Positions 44,323-54,024 of a stretch of DNA of 64,000 nucleotides are shown in pieces. Where the stretch lies: the NCBI GenBank assembly GCA_020975725.1, contig QXJR01000006.1, positions 930,001-994,000 on the forward strand, read 5' to 3'. Position numbers and translations under genes: made by a program. The notes beneath the pieces were generated by a model. That model was not told where the DNA came from and ran no database searches. It worked only from the letters and a program-made list of their open reading frames with translations. This stretch comes from Picocystis sp. L7 (taxonomy: Eukaryota; Chlorophyta; Picocystophyceae; Picocystales; Picocystaceae). Every line of letters starts with the position of its first letter. Positions within the stretch are counted from its first letter, which is position 1.

Positions 44323-45052
44323 TGTTGCAAAAGTGTCCGTGAGTTTTGGACACTCACACACGTGCCTTGGAGGAGAGCGTGTGTCGGGAAGGAGCCGGTG
44401 CACCGGTCTTGGGCGAGGGTCCTCGCACTCGCGGACAAAGTCCCCTTCTAGCCGGCTCGAGGCGTGGTACCTAGCGAGGTCGACCTCCTGGTGGTTGGGC
44501 AAGCGCGTAGGCCTCAGCAAGTCGTTGAGAGAGGACGGAAGGAGGCGCGCTGGTGGTTGGCAAAGTCAAAATTCTATCACAAAGCAAAGAGGGACGATAG
44601 GTCTACCTCTCTCACCGCCTCTCACTGGCGGTTGGAATTGGAGCAAAGGGGGTGTCTTATCCGCCTTCGTCCTCCTCTAAGTCACACCTGACCGTCCATT
44701 TTGCTCGCCCCGGGGCGACTATGAGCTGTCACTTGTTCGGCACCGTTCAGCCCCCTCAGGCCCACCCCTCACAATTGTGGATTGGGACGGGGTCGGCTGG
44801 TTCCCTTCGGTCTGTCTCGATCAAAGTCCCCGGTTCCCCTTACAAGAAGCCCGTTCTGATCGAGGTGACCGTGCTTCCATACGCCTCGGGGAAAACTGGT
44901 TCTGATCCCGGATTGATAAGGCCGTTGCACTCCAATGGGGTATCATATCCCTTACTAGCTGGGTAGCCCTAGTGGTTCGGACCCGTTGGTCTGGTCCCAT
45001 ACGGACCCTGGTGGGCCTCGTTCACAGGAGGAGGCCCCTGCCCTATGCAACA
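44323..45052 (-). repeat. 5' LTR of the Ty3-type element
   Basis: 730 bp, same tips and length as the 3' LTR and nearly identical to it. Followed on the plus strand by CTTAT. I could not recognise a tRNA primer-binding site directly inside it. Confidence 0.96.
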
Positions 45053-45855
45053 CTTATCGATAATCAAGACTAGCATAAGCTTACGTTTACCTATTGCTTA
45101 TGTGCATCGGGATGGGACTTGCATCGTTAGAGGCCCCACGTAGAAGAGTGGTGATGTATTTGAAAACGAATTCTACAAAACACAACGTTGGAAAGGTACG
45201 TAAGCATTGAAAGTTTCTTCACACGTACAATAACTCGAAAGCGCTTTTTGCATGCGTATTATCTTACTAAGTGCAATATTGATTGCTTTTCTTTATAGCA
45301 ACACTTGCCACTTGTTGCGCTTCTACCTAATGCACTATTCAACGAGTTTGCAAGTTATGATGGTGTCGTTTTGTGTTCCTACCCTGCATTGGCTTCAATG
45401 CGTACACTTTCCCTATACAGGAGGAACTCCATATTGTACCTACTAACACTTTGTCGAAATTGTTTACTTCGAATGAAAATTCGGAAACATAACGGTATTC
45501 GCATTAGTTCGTTTGATTGTTTCCATGCTCAAAGTTGTCGTGAATAGTGCTTCTTCCACCGCTTCTGGGTAGATCTACCATGTTTATGGTTCTTTTTCTA
45601 ACGTGCTGTGATGATTGCTATGTTGTAAGCTATGACGTATTTGTAAGCCGTTCGTGCTCCAAGTCAATGTAGAATACAATGGTTTGATCTAGCAAGAGTG
45701 TAGATTTTCATTGTCCACCGTTGAACGGTTTTCGTTGCTCGAATTTCCATGTCAAAAGTATGATCCTGTGCATCTTCAATTTACGTGCAAAAGGGAAATG
45801 CACGCTTGAATGTACGAATCCCCACGTGTCCTATATATAGGATAATGAGGGTGTT
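45053..45855. other. Intergenic region between two mobile elements
   Basis: Low-GC sequence without recognised genes. Near its end (45828-45846) there is an extra diverged copy of the CCTATATATAGG motif found at the piggyBac borders. Confidence 0.45.
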
Positions 45856-45877
45856 ATTGTCCTATATATAGGACAAT
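45856..45877. repeat. 22-bp palindrome, left side of the piggyBac-like element
   Basis: Perfectly self-complementary, ATTGT ... ACAAT around CCTATATATAGG; identical to 48675-48696. A diverged neighbour lies 27 bp upstream. Confidence 0.85.
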
Positions 45878-46051
45878 CTTCCCAATAGGAACGTTTTTCT
45901 GCAAATTGCCCAGTTAGATGGGAGAATTGATGCCTGGATACCCGAGACATGTTGCAATCATGGGACGGAATTCCGATGAGCAAGTTGAGTATCGGTTTCT
46001 GCGCGGTCGAACCACGAACGAAGCCCTACGGAGTTTCGTACGTGATTGCGC

Positions 46052-48397
46052 ATGGCTCCGCGACGGAAGCAACGCCAGCAACGGCCTCCGAATCCGCTCA
46101 TTGGAGCGCACGTTCGCATTCCAGCAACCGAGTTTGGCTTTGAATGGGCCCGTGAAGCGCATGGGGAGGCGTGGAGCGACACGTGGTATGACGGCGTGGT
46201 ACTCCGCCTCATACGCTTACGTACAGGAGAGCAAGAGGCCATCGTTCGCTGCCACACGGCGGGCACCTGAGCGGAGGAATGGCCGGTCACCGAGGAAACG
46301 GTGAACCGTTACAGGGTTGTCGAGCAACCACCGGAAGAAGAACCGCAGCGCGCGGCCACAGAGGAAGAAAGACCGACCGGAATGGATGCGGGTGAGGATG
46401 ACGACTTGGTACCTCCACCCACGGAGGTACCACCGGAGGAGGCCTTCCTTGACGTCCAGGAGTGCGCAACGCTCCACGAGTAAGGCTTGGACCCGCTTGG
46501 AGATGGCGTGGACGCCAACGAAGTTCCTAGGAATGGTTTTGGAGTGGTGTGGGAGGAAGAGGAGGCGCATGTGACCGTCGACTCACGTGCAGCCAATGGC
46601 GTCAGGGACAGGCAGCAAGGCTATGCCTCGCCTTTGTCCTACATACCAGAGCCTTTTCGTGAGACAAAAGCACTGCAGTATTTCCTACGCTTCTTCCCGT
46701 ACGAACTGTTGCCTGATTGGACTGCTGAGATCACCAGCCATGGTCGAAGCAAGTACAACAGACCTGGTGACACTTTCTTGTCTTACGACAGAGAGTGTAC
46801 ACTTGGTGTGTTGTTGAGGGTGTTTGGGTGCTTTGTGTACATGTTGTTGCACCCTGGACAGAGCAGAAAGTCCTTCTGGCAGGTGATTGATGTGGAAAAG
46901 GACCCATTGGCGGTTCAGTTCAACCGGGACAAGTTCCTCTACACGAGGGACTTTGACCGCATCTTGGAATTCTTGGCAGCGAGTGTGCCAAAATACACAA
47001 CGGAGCGAGGATCGAGAGTGGACAGACCTGAGCAAGCTGGAGCTTGCAAGGGACCCAGAGGCACCCTGCATACACTGCGAGGTGATCCTCATTGGGAACT
47101 GCGCAGGTTCTGGGACGCATGGAATGCGCATGCATCCGGGCATTACACTCCAAGCTGGCTAGTGGTTGTGAACGAGTCCGTGTTGAAATGGATGGGCAGG
47201 TATATGCCCTCCGGGATGTTTTTGCGCAGGAAGCCTGACGACCTAGACAAGGAGCTCAAAACTATGTGTGATGGGCTAACCGGTGTTTGATTTTGCATGG
47301 AACCTGTGAATGGAGGCCTGATGAAGGAGGAGTTCTTTGCAGAATTTGGCACCACAACGGCAACCACCCTCAGGCTGATGAAGCCGTTCTTTGGCAGTGG
47401 GCATGTCTGCCTTGGTGACAGCTGGTTTGGGTCAGTCAAGACATGCTGTGCGCTGCTGGAGCGCGGTGTGTACTCCGTGTTGAATGTGAAAACAGCACAC
47501 AGGGGTTACCCCAAGGCTGCACTTCAACGTTTCCTTTCGAGTGAGCCCAACCAACCTGGACTGACTGTTTGCATTCCAGGAGAAGTCTCTGTGCGCAGGA
47601 CCCGCACCTTGATCAAGGCAACTGCCCATCGTGGGCCTGCTGGTGTACCACTCTGCTTGGTGTCTTCCTGCTTCACCACACAGCCAGCAGGCACCATGAA
47701 GTACATGATCAAGCATCCAACGGACACCACTCATCTGCTGGCAAAGCAAATCCCAGTAGATGAGACAACGCAGATGTACAGATCCAAGTACAGCATTGTG
47801 GACCAGCACAACCGTTTGCGAACAGGTAGCGTTGCGTTCCACGACGTGTGGAAAACGCACGACTTTCGAATTCGCGAGTTGAGTGAGCTGATTGGATTGG
47901 CGGAGGTGAACACCTTCCTGCTCATGCGTGCAAACGGAACAGGGCAGGTGCGACAGAAGCAATGCAGGATGCTCCTCGCAAAGGAGCTCCTGGAAAATCC
48001 GTGGATAATGGCAGAGTTGGAGACGGAGAGGCAGCAAGCTCTCCGTCTTCGTCCGTTGATCGCTGCGATGGGTGATTTCGGTGGAGGAAGTGGACACCGT
48101 CTGGTGGCACTTGAGGAAGTGATGAGGACGAGTGGCGAAGACACGCAAGTGAGGAAGGTGACGCAGCGACGCTGCGTCATGTGCGGTAGGAAAGCCTCGG
48201 CAGCATGCCAGGCATGTCACAAGCCAAGCGAAGGCATCGTTGCCTACCTCTGTGGGCCATACACGGGCCGTGATTGCGTTGCACTGCACATGGCGGGAGT
48301 CCCCTCTAGGCGACGCCGGAGGGTGTCGGGGGCGGACGTGCACACACCTGCACCGGCCCGTCTGATGCGAGGTCGGAGGCGTAGCTCCACAGAGTAA
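46052..48397 (+). pseudogene. piggyBac-like transposase (DDE_Tnp_1_7) with three in-frame stops
   Basis: One reading frame of 2.35 kb contains the whole protein. The N-terminal region (IGAHVRIPATEFGFEWAREA, WYDGVVLRLIRL) resembles a Tudor-like module. The catalytic region has SYIPEPFRETKALQYFLRFF, WQVIDVEKDPLAVQFNRDKF, VVVNESVLKWMGRYMPSGMF, then GHVCLGDSWFGSVKTCCALL, VYSVLNVKTAHRGYPK and YSIVDQHNRLRTGSVAF. The C-terminus is the Cys-rich domain (RRCVMCGRKASAACQACHK, YLCGPYTGRDCVALH). In-frame stops are TGA at 46268, TAA at 46481 and TGA at 47288. No frameshift is needed. The two TGAs could have come from CGA by CpG deamination. As it stands the protein cannot be made in full. Confidence 0.85.
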
Positions 48398-48674
48398 TAG
48401 GTCCAAACGTTGACCTCCTAAGCTTTCAAATGAGCCATGCCACGCGACGTGGGATTGCGCGATGCGTGTACACGGACCGCGCAAAGTTGGGCGCTATTGT
48501 CCTATGGGTCGACGAAGGGTCGGACGTACGGGGCGTTGGACGACGAAATGAGGCATCTCTTTGTACATGCGCATGGAATTAGAACCTTCGAAGAGTTCTC
48601 TACACGTCCTAGGACGCGCGAAAGAAACGCGCATGGTTATGGTAGCGAACATGCGGCAAACTTCATTGTTGCCA

Positions 48675-48696
48675 ATTGTCCTATATATAGGACAAT
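48675..48696. repeat. 22-bp palindrome, right side of the piggyBac-like element
   Basis: Identical to 45856-45877. Confidence 0.85.
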
Positions 48697-49516
48697 GAGC
48701 AGGGGATTTACACATGAATGTTCCATGCCAATTCGAAAAAGGCGTTTCCATGTGAGTGGAGGGGTTTCCCTTGCTGCAAAGATGTTGGTCGCTAAAAGGG
48801 CAACTATTGACAAGAGTGACTCGCCAACACATGTAGAAACGAATAAGTGGTAGAACCCGAGGGTAGAAATCAGGTGGACCCGCGGCTCAAAAGTGTAAGC
48901 CTAAATAGACGTATAACATTTTGCACACCGTTCCTCCCGACTTGTCTTAGATTGCAGATCAAGCACCAATAGGCGCTCGTCTATGTACTTGGCATTTCCC
49001 AACTAGTCATTGGACAAGTTTTCGCTTTGACATATGAAATTTCATGAAAGTGCGAAGTACCTCGTCGCAAAAGACGCGCAATTATTAGCTCAAGTTATCG
49101 TCCATTCAAGATTACGTGCATCTTGAATGGAAGCATGGCAGTACCATTCTCTCATCGCCATCTCCACCTACTTTTCTTTCTCTTGAAATGGGACATCTTC
49201 GACGAAAACGCGACCTTGTACGTCTTATTCAACACCACAACAACGACGGGATGTCACGGATCCGGTGCTTTGTCCGCAAACGCAGGGACATCCACGGCCA
49301 CCCGCGTCATTGTACACGTCCAACAAGGTCAATCCTTTGGAGAAGAAACTCCACATAACTTGTCGTGGACCTCACGTGTACGAATCCATTTGTGAAACTT
49401 GATTTGGGACGTGCTCCTCCTCTTGTCTTATCAACGAAGCACGCGAGACGTGTTCGAGCGCGTGCAGTAGAAAGAACGAAGGATTCACGAAGGTTAGGTT
49501 GCAACCACCAGATTCG
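48697..49516. other. Intergenic region upstream of RPB4
   Basis: No gene recognised; the part next to 49517 should contain the RPB4 promoter and 5' UTR. Confidence 0.4.
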
Positions 49517-49957
49517 ATGAAGCTTTCTGATCGACACCTCACCGAAGACGAGGACGCCGACAAGCTCGTGTTGGGTCCAGACTTCGAAGAAGCGAACGGG
49601 TTGTTGAACGACGAAGTGAGGATCGTGCTGGAAGCGTTGGTCAAATCCAAACGAGACGAAGGGAGAGAAGTGCCACCGCTCCTGGAACGTTCTTTGGCGT
49701 ATGCCACACGACTCAGCGTGTATCAGAATCGGCCCACGCTCGAAGCAGCCAGAGAAGTCGTGCAGCGAGCAGGTCTGACCGGATTCCAGGCCGGAACCAT
49801 TGGAAACCTAACCCCAGGATCCGTGGAGGAAGCGTTTGCACTGGTCCCTGGGCTACGGTTGACCTTTCCAGACGAGACCGAAGAAGAAAGAGAGACGTCA
49901 CATGATGCTCTGCAGAGCATCCTGGAAGGCCTGGAGAAGTACAAAAAACACACCTGA
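49517..49957 (+). CDS. RPB4: RNA polymerase II subunit RPB4
   Basis: A 146-residue protein; human RPB4 has 142. It begins MKLSDRHLTEDEDADKLVLG. The RPB4 hallmarks follow: PDFEEANGLLNDEVRIVLEA (conserved LLNxEV helix that contacts RPB7), LLERSLAYATRLSVYQNRPT, and the HRDC-like C-terminal half ending AGTIGNLTPGSVEEAFALVPGL (consensus LxNLxPExxEEAxxLIPSL). It forms the stalk of RNA polymerase II with RPB7, used in initiation, mRNA export and decay. The ATG at 49517 fits the family start; the frame upstream begins with TTG. No intron. Stop is TGA. Confidence 0.93.
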   Translation: MKLSDRHLTEDEDADKLVLGPDFEEANGLLNDEVRIVLEALVKSKRDEGREVPPLLERSLAYATRLSVYQNRPTLEAAREVVQRAGLTGFQAGTIGNLTPGSVEEAFALVPGLRLTFPDETEEERETSHDALQSILEGLEKYKKHT

Positions 49958-51098
49958 TCCGAATGTGAAGGTTGCTACTACAACTGTGCGTACCACTCAT
50001 CGTAACTGAGGACTTTCTAAAGTTGCATGAAGAGCACTACGCACACCGCTGGTTCTAAGATTGCACGACGCAACTCTGCCAAAGGGTAACTAGTTTTGCC
50101 TAGCCACAGAAGAGTGCTGTGTGGGCAGCATATCTGTTCCGTTTTGAATACTTGTACAGGTTCTGCCATGTTTGCTACGAACGGTGATATGGTTGACTGC
50201 ATCGTGTTCACGAAGATTGCAAACTTTGGAATCCATTCTCTTTTTAGTCACTTTGACATGTTTGAGCGGTGCTACACCGCAGATCAGATGTCAGCTAAAG
50301 TTACTATTTTTGCTTTCAAAAGGCTGCCCCCATCACAATGAACGACAATGGGGAGTTGAATATATTCCGTTCTTTGCGTGCTTCGGGATGGTCTGCAAGA
50401 AATATGCAACATTCTGCATCGACTCGCTTTTTTATTTTGCGATTCGATCCAGTGGAAATTCCACCTTGTACACTCCTCGGTGGGTTCAAAGTCTGGAATG
50501 GTGCTGTGGCGGCTAACCTATTCTAGGAAGGAACAATTCTTGAGCAGCATGCGAGGTCTGTTGGCTTGTTATATTTGACAACATGAGGCAGTCCCGTGCA
50601 GGCATTTCTAACTGGCATCCTCCCACAGCTGGTACACTTTGTGTTCTACACCCATCGGTTGCAGCAATGCGATTGTTCTGGCACCGCACGCTGCCGGAAC
50701 ACATAACCATTGAGAAGAGGGCGACTGGGTCCATGTATCCCTCACTACTTGTTCCTAGTCTCCACAGAGAGAAGGGACTCTGCCTTGTAGACATGCATGG
50801 ACCATGCTTTTGCACCGTTCGTATGGTGCAGATCGCACCTCCTCCGTCGCACACGTGCAATATCCTGTCCTTCTTCTCAAGCAATGCATACCAGCATGGA
50901 TGTCCACATGTGTCCAACCACCTCGGAACAATGGTGTCCATTCTCCAACATGTATTTGGGGTCCATCCATCCATCGAATGTATCCGATTCCTCCCACAGC
51001 TCCATCTGTCCCCATTCCATCTTCGTGGTTGAGAAATAAACTTGAAGAAAAGGAATCGACGAATCGAACAAGGTGGAGATGCAAATGGCAAAGTGTCG
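49958..51098. other. Intergenic region between RPB4 and ATE1
   Basis: Short frames only. The sequence just before 51099 stays open back to 51042 in the ATE1 frame but has no ATG there. Confidence 0.4.
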
Positions 51099-52694
51099 AT
51101 GAAAGGGACGATGGAAGGCGGCACGAGCGACGATGGCACGTGCTGCTTGCGGGATTATGGAAGGAGGAGCACGTCTTGCGGATACTGCGAGGTTGGTACA
51201 GCGACAGCACATCACGTGGAAATCGGAACGTTGGACGTGGTGCAATACCAGAAGCTCCTGAACCGTGGGTGGAGAAGATGTGGGATGTGGTTGTACCAAC
51301 CAGTGCTGGAAGCTTCCTGCTGTCGCACCATCGCCATGCGGGTGCGTGCGGTGGATTGGAAACCGAACAAAGAATTGAAGAAGTGCGTGCGAAGGATGGA
51401 TGCGTACCTGAACGGAGAAAGAAGGAACAAGGCTGGAAAGTTGGAGAACACCCAAGAAGTAAGAAACACAGAGAAAGAAAGGACCAAGAGCATGTGTGAA
51501 AATGCCTTGGAAAATGCCTGGAAACGTTGCATGGAACAGAAAAACATGGATGGGCCGAGATGTCCAGCCTGGAAAGTGACAACACCTTCCAAAAAAGCCC
51601 GTACCAAGTTTCAGATAGACCTTTGTTGCAGCACCCCTTTTTCAATGGCCGCTTGGTTGCTGAAAAGGGGAGACACCATCGATCCCCATACCATCGCAGT
51701 TGATGTGATCAAGAACCTCCAGGCAGAAGGAACCCCAATTGAGAGAATGCAAGCGGAGCAAGGATTCATCAACATCTTTCTGTTCAAGGGGAGTGAGGTC
51801 CAGAAGGACGAGGAAGAACGTCCAAGGAAAATAAATCAAATGGCCACTGAAGGATGCAAAAGTGTGGCCAGGGAGAACAAACACCCACAACAGAAGCACA
51901 GACTTGACATAACCATAGTCCCTGCCAGGTTCGAAGAAGAGTCGTACGAACTGTTTTTCCTCTACCAAACCCAAATTCACAAGCAAGCACCATCCGCCGT
52001 TTCCAGGTCCCATTATCTCGACTTCCTGGTCAGCACCCCTTTTCCATGCACCAACAATGCTTTAGCTCGCGAGGAAAACAGGCAAGGAACTCCTTGCCCT
52101 GAGTGGCATGGGTATGGAACATTCCACCACCAGTACAAGATCGATGGAAAGTTGGTTGCCGTCGGTGTAGTCGATATCCTACCAGAGTGCCTCTCTAGCA
52201 AGTACTTGTTTTGGCACCCTGACTACCATGACCTTTCCTTGGGAAAATATTCAGCCATAGAGGAAATTCAATGGGTGGCGAGGGTTCAAAAGACCCATCG
52301 GCAATTGCAGTACTACTACCCAGGCTACTACTTGCCATCGTGCCCAAAGATGGCTTACAAAGCTATCTATCAGCCCGCAGGACTTCTATGTCCGCTCACC
52401 TACAAATGGGTACCTTTCTCAAACTTTGATCACTCACTCTTCCAAGCAGGTTCCCCTCTTCCAAGATTGCGTCTAGGTGCCCAAGAGACTTCACATGAAA
52501 CACCCACTGACATCTATGGGACAAAAGTTGTAGTGCAAGTTTCTGATGGAAAAGCTTTAACAGTCCTGTTCAGGGACATTATGCTCAATCAAAGCAACGC
52601 TGCAGCAGGCAAGGAGCTATATACAAGGATTATGATGTGGCATTCTGCAGTGGGACCAGATGTTGCAAAGCAGGCCTATTATCTCCTCAATTGA
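51099..52694 (+). CDS. ATE1: Arginyl-tRNA--protein transferase (ATE1)
   Basis: A 531-residue enzyme that moves Arg from Arg-tRNA to N-terminal Asp, Glu or oxidised Cys, marking proteins for the Arg/N-degron route. The N-terminal domain has the signature STSCGYCEVGTATAHHVEIG (CGYC cysteines that bind an iron-sulfur cluster in this family), YQKLLNRGWRRCGMWLYQP, ASCCRTIAMRVRAVDWKPNK and CVRRMDAYL. The C-terminal GNAT-like domain has CPEWHGYGTFHHQYKIDGKL, AVGVVDILPECLSSKYLFW, HDLSLGKYSAIEEIQWV, YYYPGYYLPSCPKMAYKA and CPLTYKWVPF. The middle is a variable linker. ATG at 51099 is the first in frame; a second at 51111 is possible. No intron. Confidence 0.94.
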   Translation: MKGTMEGGTSDDGTCCLRDYGRRSTSCGYCEVGTATAHHVEIGTLDVVQYQKLLNRGWRRCGMWLYQPVLEASCCRTIAMRVRAVDWKPNKELKKCVRRMDAYLNGERRNKAGKLENTQEVRNTEKERTKSMCENALENAWKRCMEQKNMDGPRCPAWKVTTPSKKARTKFQIDLCCSTPFSMAAWLLKRGDTIDPHTIAVDVIKNLQAEGTPIERMQAEQGFINIFLFKGSEVQKDEEERPRKINQMATEGCKSVARENKHPQQKHRLDITIVPARFEEESYELFFLYQTQIHKQAPSAVSRSHYLDFLVSTPFPCTNNALAREENRQGTPCPEWHGYGTFHHQYKIDGKLVAVGVVDILPECLSSKYLFWHPDYHDLSLGKYSAIEEIQWVARVQKTHRQLQYYYPGYYLPSCPKMAYKAIYQPAGLLCPLTYKWVPFSNFDHSLFQAGSPLPRLRLGAQETSHETPTDIYGTKVVVQVSDGKALTVLFRDIMLNQSNAAAGKELYTRIMMWHSAVGPDVAKQAYYLLN

Positions 52695-54024
52695 GCGTCT
52701 TGATGATGTAAGCTTCATTTGACCAATCTTTGGTTCCAGCCACAAAGTGGGTGAACAGTTCTTTGTTGAAAAGTGCCAAGAGATCCGGAGCCATCTGAGT
52801 GGTGGAATGTGAATTTGCAGAGTGGATGAAGTAGGAAAGCCTCCCAAAGCATTGCCACAAGTCAGGAAGTGGGAAAATTAGGTGTCTGCTTTCCCACGTA
52901 CATCATATGCAATAATGCTATTCTAAAAACTTTTCACTCTCCTGCTCCATCTTTAGACAAGGGGTACCCAAGAGTTCATTTTTGTCTATGCCTAGACAAT
53001 GCGTTGATGGACTGTTCTCGATGCACCGAGATATGGCAGACAGCTACATGTCAAGTAACTGAGTGTGAATACATTGCAGAAGCTTGTCGGTGTGCCAAAG
53101 ACCGTGCCCTCTTTTATTGCAAAGCACTCTATTTGATTTGAAACCTTCATTGCACATGAGATGGAATGCATTGAAGGTAACAGTACCATGATATTCTAAA
53201 TCCGGGGCCACCCATCAAAAGATCTAGTGCCTGAAGATAAAATCTCTTCGCCGAGTCGCCATTTCGAGTTGCGAGTGCCAGAGTCTTGAACTTTGCGCTC
53301 GCTTTGTATCCACTTGAGTACACAGAGTGCCGGAACCAGCTGCAGTTTCTAAGCCGAAATCTCAAGCTGTAGAGCTTGTCAATCGAGTTGGAGTCGTGCC
53401 TGCTACAGAAGTGAAGCATCTTTGAAATGTGGAAGTAAAAATAGCCCGTGACTGCCACAAAAGGGATGCGGGCTGAATATCTGCAAGCCAACCTCTCTTC
53501 TCAAGAATTGGAGGGACATGTACAGTGTGCTAATGCCTTCAGCAACTTCTTGTCCAGCTGTTGCACTCTTCCTTTGAAGAGAAGTACACCACTAGCTTTG
53601 CCTTCATGCCCTTTCTGGTTCATTTGCCATGGCTACTTTAAGAGCCCAACCGAAAGTGCCGTACTCCACTTGCAGCATGTCTTTAAGCATCTGAGCAGGC
53701 ACACGAAATACAAAGTAAACCTAAAGACACGGTACAAGAGTCCAATGTTTTGCTACCTGTTCCAAAATGAAAAAGACTCCAATAAGAAGCACCAGTTCCT
53801 TTGCTTAGTATCTCCAAAAATTCCAAAAGTGATCACATTTACCATCAATAGAACGCCGAATGCGGGTGCACGTGCAGTACACCTGATGAAATAGGGCAGA
53901 GTATGTGTTGTTTATTTGGTGCGTTTGTGTTACTTTTTGCGGGGTGTCTTTTTGAGTTGATAAACTTAGCAAGGGAACGGTTTCTTACCCTTTCACCTGT
54001 GCCCATGCCTGGATAGGCAACCCA
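52695..54024. other. Intergenic region between convergent ATE1 and RRN3
   Basis: A 142-codon plus-strand frame (from the ATG at 53466 to 53894) and a shorter one at 52869 show no recognised domain. I saw no RNA gene. Confidence 0.4.

Larger units (their letters stand above)
37299..45052 (-). mobile_element. Ty3-type LTR retrotransposon carrying a cytosine DNA methyltransferase domain; full length
   Basis: 7.75 kb, coding on the minus strand. Both LTRs are 730 bp, start TGTTGCA and end TGCAACA, and the element is flanked by the 5-bp duplication CTTAT. Order on the coding strand: gag with a zinc knuckle, aspartic protease, reverse transcriptase, RNase H, C5-cytosine methyltransferase, integrase, C-terminal tail. 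gag and pol overlap in different frames, as is usual in this family. All parts are present, but the coding region is broken at about three places. The LTRs differ at only three positions that I can see, so the insertion is young. Confidence 0.93.
45856..48696 (+). mobile_element. piggyBac-like DNA transposon, decayed; borders tentative
   Basis: A single-frame transposase coding region lies between two identical 22-bp palindromes centred on CCTATATATAGG (45856-45877 and 48675-48696). I take these as the borders or as subterminal repeats. Because they are palindromes, orientation cannot be told, and I see no TTAA target duplication beside them. A half copy (TATTGTCCTAT) occurs at 48498. Confidence 0.6.

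Noticed and set aside
50755-51645. 296-codon minus-strand frame opposite ATE1
   Set aside because: Antisense shadow of the ATE1 N-terminal region.
52869-53141. Frame ending VTECEYIAEACRCAKD that faintly recalls a Ty1/copia RNase H end
   Set aside because: Only one short resemblance, no other copia part nearby; too weak to call.
53466-53894. 142-codon plus-strand frame between ATE1 and RRN3
   Set aside because: No recognised domain, signal or neighbour logic; cannot be told from chance.
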